64,000 nt of DNA, taken from Boletus sp. NGJ. Lineage: Eukaryota; Basidiomycota; Agaricomycetes; Boletales; Boletaceae. Each line of letters begins with the position of its first letter. Within the stretch, counting starts at the first letter, position 1. A model generated the notes under the pieces. That model was given only the letters and a program-made list of their open reading frames with translations. It made no database searches and was not told the DNA's origin. Of this stretch, positions 1 to 10,347 are shown in pieces. Made by a program: the position numbers and the translations under genes. The stretch lies in assembly GCA_019096195.1 (NCBI GenBank), contig JAGTXK010000139.1:310001-374000 (forward strand), written 5' to 3'.

Positions 1-878
1 TGCTGGCTCCATATCGCTCCCAATAACTTCCAGATGCTCGAGTTGATGACACATTCGGAGCAGTCGAACGAGCGGGTCCTCGTCAACGCAAATTGCAGAA
101 CTGAACGTAGCAATATAGCAAACACCGCCGAGAGTCCTCAGATTAGAACTCCCATCTCTGTTGGTCAGAGAGGCGAGAGCACGGCGACTGAGTGGAACGA
201 CTGGTGATAGGGTCAGATTTTCCAAGAATGGAATCAGAGGAAATAGTGTGGTGAGCAGCGAATCAATCACGAATCCCTGTCTGGAATTGTGCATGGCCGT
301 TATCTTTGACAGATCCAAATTCTGCACCCATCGTCCGGGCGTAGAATATGGTATTCTGCGAATGGAGTCCCACAACTGGTCTGCAGTGCGGAGTCGCAAA
401 GTAAACTTGTCGAGGCCGCTGATGGTGTGGAGCTTCACGTTGGAATACAGAAGCGGAGAGGCCACTTCCTATGAGTCGAATGTTAGCAACCTTTGCGGGA
501 ATGACCGTATCCATCGAAGCGGCCAAGGGAGAAGTCATACTGTATAAGCTGAGTGCGCTGCAATCTGTGTCTCGCTACGCCTTCGAGCGATATTGTCACA
601 CAGACACGAGTCCGATGGAGACGAAATTGATTGACAGGACTTACACGGAAGAATTTGCACACCAGCATTAATGAGACACTCCACAAGAGTCCACTTGTGG
701 TAGGCTTGCGATGCGACCGCTGTGATGCATCTGCCGATAAGGCAAGGGTGAATATCCTCGACCAAATTTCCGCAGGAAGAGGTCTCAAGTGCGGTTGTTG
801 AGGCAGGAGAGGCAGGAGAATAAGACGACCACCATATCGTGCAAGCGGTCTCGGGCAAAGCAGAATTGTCTCGCTCAT
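1..878 (-). CDS. F-box protein, 3' part cut by window edge
   Basis: An F-box protein of the large Agaricomycete F-box/LRR-like group; such proteins usually recruit substrates to SCF ubiquitin ligases. The start ATG is at 878. Exon 1 (645-878) holds the F-box, with PLPAEIWSRIFTLAL at residues 33-47, ending VCKFFR. An intron of about 176 bp (469-644, GTAAGT...ATAG), long for this window, joins it to exon 2, which reads EVASPLLYSNVKLHTISGL and then a leucine-rich stretch running off the left end in an open frame. SPLLYSNV just after the F-box is typical of this fungal group. No substrate can be inferred. The C-terminus lies outside the window. Confidence 0.8.
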
Positions 879-1145
879 GCGAAAACAAATTTGAGTCGAA
901 GGTTGGTTGGCGGTGTCAGTTCCACAGCCAAGTTACTTAGTGTTCCTAGGAGCCCCAGAGGGGACACCCCCCGTGGGAAGTCTTGGTTCGATTTAATGGG
1001 AACCCGGGGTTGTTTAGTTTTACAACGGGGCCAGGGCTGTCCGGAGGGCAATGCTATATTATTACTCGGTGGTGGGACAATTATATCACATTTGTTAACA
1101 GACACGACAGCAGATGGCGCTACTGAACGTGCAGAGTCTGCACAA
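879..1145. other. Spacer between F-box start and WBP11 stop
   Basis: This 267 bp stretch holds the F-box promoter and the WBP11 3' end. It is G-rich in the middle. I see no open frame with family resemblance, no tRNA and no clear repeat. Confidence 0.6.
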
Positions 1146-2779
1146 TCACGAACTACCAGGCGGACCTAGCAGATCGTTCATTTCATCGACAAATTTCTGA
1201 TAGTCGTCTTTCTCCTTCACGATTGGCGCCTTTGCTTCTTTATCTGATGCCTGACCACTCGATGGAGGGGCACTTCCCAACTGGCTCTTCAGTACGCCAA
1301 CGAGGTCGGGTCGAGCCTGTGGGGACGTTGCCTCCAAGCCAACATTCACAGACGGCGCGGCGTTGATTTTTGCGGAACTAGGTACTCCCAAAGGCTTCTT
1401 TCTTTTCAGCGACGTTGGGACGAAAGCTGTTGCTTCCTTCTTTAGGTCACGCAATTCTGGTTCAGCCGAGATGATGGCACCAGCGTGTGCTGCCCTTGCA
1501 GAGATGGTGCCAAGGGCATCACTGGAGGGCTTTTGAGGCAAGGAAGGGTGCCCAGGCGGTAATTGACGGGCGCGGTGGGCTTGGTAAGTTTGGTGTGGGA
1601 TGGATGAAAGGGGATCCTGAATCACAGCAGCGGACTGAATCCGACGAGGAAAAAAGCCAGGAGGTGGTGGCGGCGGTGGTATGATGCCAGGTGGAGTTGT
1701 ATAAACATCGCCATAAAAACTAGGTGGCGGCGGTGGAGGAGGAAGTATGAACGACGGCGTGGTCAGTGGTATTTGCGGAAGTGGAGGCGGGAATGGCGGA
1801 GGAATTGCACTCGGTGGCGCTTGATCGTTCTGGTCTGCTCGACTCATAACCTCAGTACCGTTCCGGAACAGATCCAGCGTACGGGACGAACTTGGTACAT
1901 TACTCGGTGGAGGTCCTTCTGGCATAGGAATGTCATCGTCGCTGCCGCTTTCAGGGTCATCCAAACCGGCACCGGGTGGCGGGCCCTCGGGCATGACAAT
2001 ATCCTCGTCTGAATCCTCAAGCGAATAAGCACTAGAACAAAATACAGTACAGGAGAGAAAGTCCCACCTCCGACATCCTCACCGCTGTCCACTTCATCTG
2101 CGGTGAGAGCTACAAATGTATATAATACATGAAATAAGATAAATTCCAATTAAACACTCACGTCTCTCGATGTAGGGCATACCCGGAGGGGGGACACCGT
2201 AAGGATTCATCACAGGGTCATAGTAGATACTGCGCTCCGGATGCCGAGGGAGACCATGTTTATTGAATAGATTTCTTTTCTGTTCCACAAGAGGTGTCTC
2301 CATCTGATCTTCCATCTTTTCCTGTTTATGCGGACGATATACAAGCTTGCGCTGTTCGGGATGCTCCTTGACATATTCGTCCTTCTTTTCCATGATCTTT
2401 GACAATTCATTCTTGAGATTCGTCAGCCGGGACTTGTCCGAGGCAGAGAGTTCGGCGCTCCCTTCAAGCTTTTTGATCTCATCCTCCAAGTCTGAGACAT
2501 GATGAGTAGGCGTACTTGCAAGGATTGACGGGGCCTACCTCGTGTATCCTTCTTGACCAAAGCAAAGTCGCGGGCCTTGGCTCTTTCCGTTTTGTTCTAC
2601 TGCAATAGAGTGCATTAGAGAACAACCTACAGATTTGCAGGAAAACATGCCTTCTTGAGTTCCTTCTTGCGCTGCGCCTTTCCTGAGCCAAGTATACCGG
2701 TGAACAGCGAATCAAAGGCTTAATGAAAGCTTCACGCACGGTAGGCATCGGCAGGGTTCAGATTTTTTCCCTTAGCCAT
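1146..2779 (-). CDS. WBP11: WW domain-binding protein 11 homolog (splicing factor)
   Basis: Nuclear pre-mRNA splicing factor that binds WW-domain partners and PP1 in animals. The start ATG at 2779 gives MAKGKNLNPADAY, the diagnostic N-terminus of the Wbp11 family, split by an intron. Next come the basic KKELKK block, a coiled coil (DLEDEIKKLEG) and the conserved segment KRNLFNKHGLPRHPERSIYYD, then NPYGVPPPGMPY. The C-terminal half is proline-rich with repeated PPPPPP runs and an acidic DDIPMPEGPPP motif, and ends in DEMNDLLGPPG. Several short introns interrupt it. It is divergent from the RING gene with 164 bp between start codons. Assignment is firm at family level; PP1 binding in this organism is inferred. 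Confidence 0.9.
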
Positions 2780-2810
2780 GGCGGAGGATTGAAACGTAGT
2801 GTGATGGCAA

Positions 2811-2816
2811 CACGTG
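2811..2816. promoter_or_regulatory. CACGTG E-box in WBP11/RNF10 divergent promoter
   Basis: Palindromic CACGTG, followed by AC, lies 32 bp upstream of the WBP11 ATG and 128 bp upstream of the RNF10 ATG. It is the class B site of bHLH factors (Cbf1/USF type). Binding is inferred only. Confidence 0.4.
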
Positions 2817-2943
2817 ACTCTGACTGGAGTCATTGGGCGGCTCCTCGCCATAGTATTAGTACCACTCGGTGCTGTCTCCCTCGTCCGAGGGAACGGCCCC
2901 AGCAAGTCTTCAGGCAGAGGACGATATCAGGGATTTCTTGTCT

Positions 2944-5038
2944 ATGTCAGTCCCGATGGCCTCTGAGCCATCTGGACAAAATACTCCAAAGCGAACCTCC
3001 AAGATGGCATCCTCTCAGTCACTGAATCATCTTCTTAATTTCACTCTGCCTCCGAGGCAAACTCATTCACAAAGCTTGCCCAGGCGTGGCAAGAAGACCA
3101 CAACTCATGGTGTTTGGAACAAGGAGAGTGAGTACCACCTTTATCAGTCATCCTACCCAACGCCAAATTGGTTCTCATCCAGGATTTGTGAACGCCCAAT
3201 ACCGATTCATCATGAATCCCACGGGAGACTATACAGTCCATTTCGCGGATCCGGACATGTATGATCTCTCCATTCTTATGTCTCGTTGTTTTCTGAACCT
3301 CCTACCAAAGTTTCTTCCAGTGGGAAGATATATTACAGGTCGTCGTCCCGCGAGCGTCAGCGTACGCATCAACAACAAGTGGGGAGGCTTTGGGTCCAGA
3401 TGAGGGCTTGACTACTTGTCCTATCTGCCTCTCTCCACCTGTTGCCCCTAGAATGACGAAGTGCGGTCATGTTGGTGTCCACTCTCGTGTTTTCGTCTCC
3501 CCACTGACTTAACTCAGGTATTCTGTTTCCCATGTATCCTCCATTACTTGAGCCTGTCAGACAATCTTAAATGGGCCCGCTGTCCCATCTGCTTCGATTC
3601 CGTTAACGCGAGACAACTCAAGAGCGTCAAATGGTTCGAAGGATCAGCTTTATCGGGCGAGGATTGTGATAATCCTGCTTCGGGCAGCGCATCGTCCTGC
3701 TCCCTCGGTGACCCATTTGAGACTCCTCGTACAGGTTCTTTCATGCGCATGCGTCTTATGCAGCGCCCCCAGATCACCACTTTGGCACTCCCTCGCTCAA
3801 AGACGTGGCCTTCGGACCTCCTCCCACCTCACCAGGCCCCATTTTATTTCATGCCCGACGTATACAACTTCGCCAAATTCATGTTGGCTACCCCACAATA
3901 TCTGATCGCAGATCTCTCGAAGGATCTGGATATGCTGGGCGTCGAACGTCGTTCGATCCTGGCTGTGAAAGATGAACTTAGCATTGTGTACGTTGATGCC
4001 GCGGAGGAAAAGCTACGCCATCAAATTGCGAAAGCGGCTGCTCTTGAATCGCCGCTACTCATCCGGACTATCGACAAGGCTCGCAAGGAGTACGACGACC
4101 TTCAGCGTCGCAATGCACAGAATACCAGTCGAAGTGGACGAGTTGATACCGAGCCAGCCAGCCTGCACGAGACTCCGGATGCATTTTTGGCGACACAGCG
4201 TTTGCCATCGTATACGAATAGCCAACCGTTGGATACATCTTCGCTAGTAACATCAGACCATGCAACCCAACCCAGCCGGCCCCCACAGCCCACCGGTAAC
4301 AGAAACCACCGACAACGTCGTAATCTGAACCCGCCCCCTCCTTCGACACAGACTTATTACTATTACCAAGCAGCTTCAGGCTTGGCTGTCTTTTTACATC
4401 CGCTAGATATCAAGATCTTGTTCTCCCATTACAGTGGATACGCCTCGTTTCCTGACGAAATTGCTGTCCGCGTCGAGTCTGCTGCTGAGGGCACTGTCAA
4501 TGACGACTTGCGCAAACGCTGCAAATACTTGGCTCACATGCCGGAGGGTGCAGACGTTGTATTTATTGAAGCTGATCTGGAGGGAGTTGTAGGATTAGAC
4601 GGTTTGAAGAATTTCGAAGGTGCACTCAAGTTGAGGACGGCACGAAGGAAAGAGAAGGAGAAGAAAGACGACCGAGCGCGCGCACGGGCAGAGGAGAGGG
4701 AAAGGGAAAGGGTGAAGCTTTTGTCACGCGAAGAAAACATTGCCCCTGATTTTATGGATCACCCGCCACCTGGTCTCGAGACTGAGGAGCTTTCACCCCG
4801 TGCTCCAACCTCGCAGCCCACGTCTGGTGCATGGGGTTCAAGAAGCTTTGCCTCTGCACTTCATTCTGCACCCTCCGTGTCCCGCTCTCAACCGATTAAC
4901 CGCAACGCGACTCCAGAGATTGGTGATGAGTGGGACCTGGATGCAGCTTGGCATGAGCTTGAACAACGCGGTGGAGGTCGTAGACGTGAAAAGAAGCTGG
5001 TAGTGGTTAGCGGTGGTGCCGGAGGACGGCGACGTTAG
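2944..5038 (+). CDS. RNF10: RING finger E3 ligase, RNF10/Mag2 type
   Basis: Cytosolic RING E3 ligase; mammalian RNF10 and yeast Mag2 ubiquitinate ribosomal proteins in ribosome quality control. I chose ATG 2944 (MSVPMASEPSG), the first ATG in frame with the conserved SLNHLLNFTLPPR and QGVWNKE-like block. After an intron comes FVNAQYRFIMNPTGDY, another family hallmark. The RING is split by an intron ending near 3516: TCPICLSPP, TKCGH, VFCFPCILHYL, ARCPICFDSV, a complete C3HC4 set. Downstream are a domain with FLHPLDIKILFSHY, a charged coiled coil rich in E, R and K, and a low-complexity tail ending in a basic GGAGGRRR. Earlier starts are open but look non-coding. Confidence 0.88.
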
Positions 5039-5727
5039 ATCTGACATGGACCGTGAGTGTGCAACCAGAACGGTCTGGTGTACTCTTTCGTCCTCCAATT
5101 TTGTAACAACGGTTATACAATAACATATTGTGCAGTTGACCTATTTGATCGTCCATCGGGTTCCCCTCAAGTATCTGGCCAATCTCTAAGTTGGCCTCTC
5201 GTTGAGCAGTCTGTTGGAGTAAACTGGAGAGTTTATTGTCAACAAGTCAGAAATGACATGGACCCAGAACTTTGCGGAATAATGCAGATGGAATATATAC
5301 TTTGAGAGCGGTGAAACCATGTCGTATGCATACCAATTTGCTTGGGGTACGTCTGTCTGTTCTACTAGGATACATTTCCAACTATCCCATATCGATCGAA
5401 ATCCGTTGCATCCCGGCTGAGGCAATCCATTGTTCCGTGGTCATTCCGGCGTGGGGTCAATGCACGGTCAGGTCTAGTGCAGATGGTCCAGGCTCCCGAT
5501 TCAGTGGTATGGCACCCCTTGGAATCCTTTGAGGAAAGCTTCATCTCAGACTCTGCGGGACGATTGTTGCCCAGCACAGGAACGGGACAAACAACTCGGT
5601 AGAGTATTTGAAATCTCTGGTAGACAAAAAACCCTCTTCCATTATTTGGAGTTGGGGATTTCAATGCGGGTACGGAGAACTGGGTACTAATATTTGACAT
5701 GTAGGTAATATCCAAAGTCAGAGACAC
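5039..5727. other. Convergent 3' spacer, no gene seen
   Basis: This 689 bp stretch lies between the RNF10 stop and the sphingomyelinase stop. The longest minus-strand frame (5365-5727) has no recognisable motif and abuts the sphingomyelinase stop, so I read it as 3' flanking sequence. Confidence 0.5.
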
Positions 5728-8700
5728 CTATTGAACTGAACCATACCCCGACGGGCAGTTAGTGCGAGCAATGCTGGCGGATCCACTGCGGATGTAACAG
5801 ATTCTGGCGGTCACGCATGCTCCAGCACACGGAGCGGTAAGGATGGAGCTCTTGCCCTGATAGGTGTTGAAGATCTGGTTTACTTTGTCAGGAACAGGGC
5901 TTAGTCCATGCTCTAACAAGGTGTCCACATACCTCAACCAGGGTGGAGTTAACAACCATCTCTACAAGCACGAGGATCAATTGGAGGTCAGACTTCTGTC
6001 CAAGGGACTCACGCTCAGTCACAAGCTGCCACCAAGTTGCATTCAGCGGGTCACTGTCGCTCCAGGGGATGTTTGCACCGTAGGTTTCCCTGGTACTATA
6101 CTCCAATTCAAACGTGGGTCCGTATTGAATCTGAGAGTCTAGAGCGCTGAAGGTGTTGACCGCGGCTTTATAACTGTCGAAATAACGTCAGGGCTGTTTC
6201 TGTGATTACCAAATGCCATGTAACTCGCGTGTAAGCATCAAAAACTTCAAAAGTCTATGAATAATCCGGAATCAGTATCTATTCCTCCAGGAACACGATG
6301 GACATACAGCAGAGTCGACCTCGTAAACGCGGAAGCCGGTGTTCAAGTTTGTCAGAGGAGTCACGGAAGGTCCCGTCTAGGAAGGGTTAGCGATGTCGGA
6401 ACGAGGAGATGAAGAGAACGTGCCCAGGATAATGTTTGAGCAGTATCAGTATTCATCACTGTGGCATTGTTCGTGTAATAGATCTGTGTCCAGTTCTTGA
6501 AAATGGCGTGGACGGAGGTTCCAAATGACTTACGGACACCTGATCCTCATGCATATGGCCCCAGAAGATGTCTGCAGCAGGGTTAGCTAGCTACTTAAGT
6601 GAGAGATTCTTATACCGACTCGCGATTACGTGAGGAGAGAAGCGATCGACACTGTAAATCTTCTTAAGAAGCGGCGACGAGAGGATGCGATTAACGAGAA
6701 CATTTACATTTGATAGACTGTAGAGTTTCAGCCGAGACCGGGACCTTTGGCAAATACACGTACATAGATTGGTTGGGTTCATTAGGGAATTAGAACCGTC
6801 CCAGCCACTGACTACATGACCGATAATCCAGACTGTCCTTCCGTCAGTAAGGACTGTGTCCTGCCTGATGATTCACGTACCACGATCGCACGCATCCTCG
6901 GCATCTTGCAATTCGTCAGTCAAGAACCTCATCATACCAGAGGTATCTGGATGCGAAGCGTTGATATAATTAAAGTAGTTCGATCTATGGATAGTTCAGA
7001 ATACGATAATTGAGAAGTTGGAACCACCGACCGATACCCTAGAAATAATGAAACAGGTTGCTGGCATCTGCACCAAATAGACCATTCGTACAGACTTACA
7101 TAAGTTTGTGTTCAAGCTGATGATCCTCAGTCCGTCTGTTCGTTTCACCATGTATGCTGCATAGTGTGCACGTGAATACGCGACTGAATCTTCCGGTAAC
7201 CAGCCTTCGTAATTCCAAAGTGCAGTGACATGATCATACAGCCTAGATGCATGTCATTCTGGTAAGAGACTCTTATGACGAGAAATCCAGCATACCATCC
7301 AAACTCCTGACCCAATTTGCCACCGAGAGAATAGGACGCCGCTAAGTCAGATGGGTAGCTGTCGTGGTTACCTAGCGTTGCATATACCGGGCCTGGCCCA
7401 AGCATGCGTTTGAGGAGATCGTACAACACAACCTAGAGACGTCTCATAACAGTGAATAACATGCTTTGTCACCTTACCTCTGAATACTCGACATAGGCTC
7501 TTTGGTACGTACTTAACAAGGCATCTTGTGAGTATTGCGTGACTCACCTTGATAGTTGGTTGCTGGGATCATGGGCCAGCAAATCCCCGGTGTAGAGCGT
7601 AAAGTCAAATCCAGTTGACTCTGTTCCAGTCAAGGGTGGGATAGCCTCGAGAGTGGCAGCGATCAATGAATATGGGGAATCGCTACAAAGCTCCGAGATA
7701 TGGTCAAGCGCGTATAAGATATAAGGAAAGCACGCACCACAGAAAATAGCCAAACCGAGGTGCTGGTAGCAATGGTGTCTGCGGGCTTTGCCGATTATAA
7801 GCGTTTTCACGGCAGCAGAGTCCACTGGTGCAGTTTGCCTCCGCCCCATTAGCAAAACCTGCAAGTCAATAAGCCCGAGGGGACAAGAGATGACAACGAA
7901 AAGGGGGCTTACGAGGATCGATATGGAGATCAGACACGTGTAATACTTTCAGGCGCTCGCCACTGGGTTGTTTCGGGACAGGAAGAGGATTCGGCTTCGG
8001 CTTGGCAAACCATCCTGTGATATTCAAAGGCAGGGTGTCCGGGTAGGAGCAAAGTCCAAGGAATTGGGCACAGAGAAGCTGGAGAAGTAATATGAATTTG
8101 AAATCATGAAATAATAGAACGAGAGACTCGCTTGTCCGTCATAACCCCCGACATCGGCAAATGACATGACCTGGGTGAAAATTGGCCCGAGGGTGAGAGG
8201 GCCATAGCTCACTTCGCAGGTCGATGAGTAGTTGAAGTATTCACAGATGGCGACAGTGAAGTTTGGTCCTTGGTGAGGTGCGCTGAGCGCAAGAAACTTT
8301 GCGACCTCCATTGATGCCTGGCAGCGCGCGCACTGATCCGTGCCGAAAACTGGGTTGAACGAAATTGACTTGACCTGTGCGATCGCTTGCTCCAAAAGTT
8401 TGGACGAATCGGCCACGGGAGGGAGTGGGTGGGGATCTGCGGTGTCATTCTGGCTTGCAGATGAGAGGTTACTGCTTTGCGAAAATGGCTAGGGCCGCAC
8501 CTGGGGAATGACGTTGGGATCAGTGAGCGGATACGGGAAGACGTTGTGCTGAGAATGACGAGTCAGCACCTGGGAGACAGTTCTGGCAGATGACACTTAC
8601 GGTAACTGGGTCCGAAATGACTGGCTGAGGTTGTTCAGAGGTTGCTGTAGGGTTGTTGTAGTAGTTGGAGTACAGGGAAGTGGGGAAAGCGCCAGGTACG

Positions 8701-8786
8701 GTATACGCAGACGGTTGCCCGCTGACGAGCGCGGCGGCGGAGGCGAGCACCACAGCCAAGAGCGATGCACTGCGTCTGATCAACAT
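5728..8786 (-). CDS. Acid sphingomyelinase-like secreted metallophosphoesterase
   Basis: Secreted or vacuolar calcineurin-like phosphoesterase of the sphingomyelin phosphodiesterase group, expected to cleave sphingomyelin to ceramide or, in ASM-like members, other phosphodiesters. ATG 8786 gives a signal peptide (MLIRRSASLLAVVLASAAALVSG). A saposin-B-like region follows with paired cysteines (DQCARCQASM, ICEYFNYSSTCEV). The metal-binding blocks are all visible across exons: VSDLHIDP, YTGDLLAHD, LGNHDSYP, a GHVVSGWDG loop and the terminal FWGHMHEDQ. It is heavily split by short introns. The last exon carries four cysteines and ends SGYGSVQ. A start at ATG 8820 is out of frame. Substrate is inferred from family. 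Confidence 0.88.
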
Positions 8787-8825
8787 CAAAACCCGTGAGC
8801 GTTGCGACGTTTAGCATCATGGGGG

Positions 8826-8834
8826 CCTTTTATG
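8826..8834 (-). promoter_or_regulatory. TATA-like box of the sphingomyelinase gene
   Basis: On the minus strand the sequence reads CATAAAAGG, 40-48 bp before ATG 8786. A TATA box here would place transcription start near 8800 and leave the out-of-frame ATG at 8820 outside the mRNA. This supports 8786 as the start but is untested. Confidence 0.4.
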
Positions 8835-10281
8835 TGGCAAGTAACTGGCGCATGGTTCGCCTAATTTCCACGAACGCTCATCAGACTTGCCAGTTTTAGT
8901 TCACGAACGTGCATCACATCAACCCCTGTTCATAACTGAGCTCCTCTGGCGTTGGTAGCAAGTTATTAGTAGACACCACGGTGGTTGCTTACCTGTGACT
9001 TGGCTCACGAGACGATGAGCTGTTCAGCCACGGCCCAGGTCGATCGAAGCTTGATGGCTTGCCGGCCTCTCAAGGCGTATAAAAAGCTTGGCAAATTTAC
9101 CATGGGAGGCAATAACCATCTTAGCAACCCCACGACGATCAGATCACAATTAGCGCGCAACGTTGCACAGTCCAGCATCAGCGACAAGAATACAGTTAGA
9201 CTGAACTAAGGGACGTTTATAGTTTTATGCGTCTGCGTCGCAACAAGGTTACGACGAATTCGACGTCGGAAAAGCGTCCTGCTGGAAGGACGGTGAGTTC
9301 AGAATTCTACGAAAATTAGATCGCGTCAAACATCAAACCGAAGCATCGAACAACGAGCCAGAGCAGATCCACTGATCGATGCGACGACAGCGTGCTGGAC
9401 ATTTTGCACTGAGGCCAAACCAGGCGTCAAGTCGGAATGATGTTGATGAAATACAAGAATTTGCTGATACAGGGATAATAGATTGCGCTCGCTGAATGAG
9501 CCGGACGTTAGCTAATGTGGGGGCTGCGAGGCTGCAAAGTTACGCTACCGAAGGAAGGAGTGCCCATAAGAGGGGTGTCTGTGGATGGTTCAAGTATGGC
9601 TCGATTTTGATGACTTGAGGGAATAAGGGGTGTCGATCTCCCTTCGTCTGCGAGATGGCTCCTCCTTGCGAGCACTTCTGGATCGTGCCTTTTCCTCTGC
9701 TATCCTCCGAGACTCTGTCCAGAGGTGGAGTGTATAATCATGGAGTGCTTGGGAATAAGATACAAAGGGATCACTGCAAGCCCTTGATTCCGCGGGCCGT
9801 GAATCGGGGAACATATTATGGGAAGGAGGGGGGAACAGAAGGGGGACTGTTGTGGAGCTGGAAGGGAAGGAGGTGAGAATTTAAATGGGTGGTGCTCGCC
9901 AAATTACTTGTCTTGTTCCACCTGCGCAACCGCTGCCAGTCACCAGTCACCAGTCACTTCCGGCACAGGTGCTGCTGGGCACCAGCAGATCAACCCTCCC
10001 ACTCGGATATCATTCCGCGTGACAACTGGACACTGATTGAATCGGAACTGTCACTTGAAGCGCGTCTCACTTGTGTTGGCGTCCTCGCCGCTGAGCTCCA
10101 CTTCTTCTGAATGACGGAATATTATTATTCACGACCACTCCACCGCGGAAGGTCTAATTGATAAGGATGACTGCCGCATCCCCATTATGAGGGCGGTGGA
10201 GCGTTGCGTACCCTGTTACCACTCGGACCCTTTGTCGGTTAAGCTGTATGTTTTGCTTTGTTTGCTCCGTGATGTCACTTA

Positions 10282-10287
10282 CACGTG
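10282..10287. promoter_or_regulatory. CACGTG E-box upstream of SLY1
   Basis: CACGTG followed by AC, 61 bp before the SLY1 ATG, the same CACGTGAC octamer as at 2811. A bHLH site by sequence only. Confidence 0.4.
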
Positions 10288-10347
10288 ACAGCGCGTTTGT
10301 CAAAGACTGTACCAACAAAACAGCGACCTCAGGTCCAATCATTGAGC

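Larger units (their letters stand above)
8787..10347. other. Gene-poor 1.56 kb divergent interval
   Basis: The longest interval without a convincing gene, between the divergent sphingomyelinase and SLY1 starts. It holds a plus-strand TATAAAAA (9078-9085) not placed for either neighbour, a small run of CAGTCAC units near 9937-9958, and a CACGTG at 10282. Open frames of 60-75 codons occur on both strands but none shows a domain, codon bias or splice structure I trust. An unrecognised non-coding RNA or small gene is possible. Confidence 0.5.

Noticed and set aside
979-1010. GGTTCGATTT as a possible tRNA B box
   Set aside because: The rest of the B box (TCC end), an A box and an acceptor stem are missing.
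5365-5727. Minus-strand frame of 120 codons after the sphingomyelinase stop
   Set aside because: It begins right at the neighbour's stop, shows no motif and no splice structure; likely 3' flank.
8985-9209. Plus-strand frame of 74 codons in the large gap
   Set aside because: No domain, no introns, and an overlapping minus-strand frame of equal quality.
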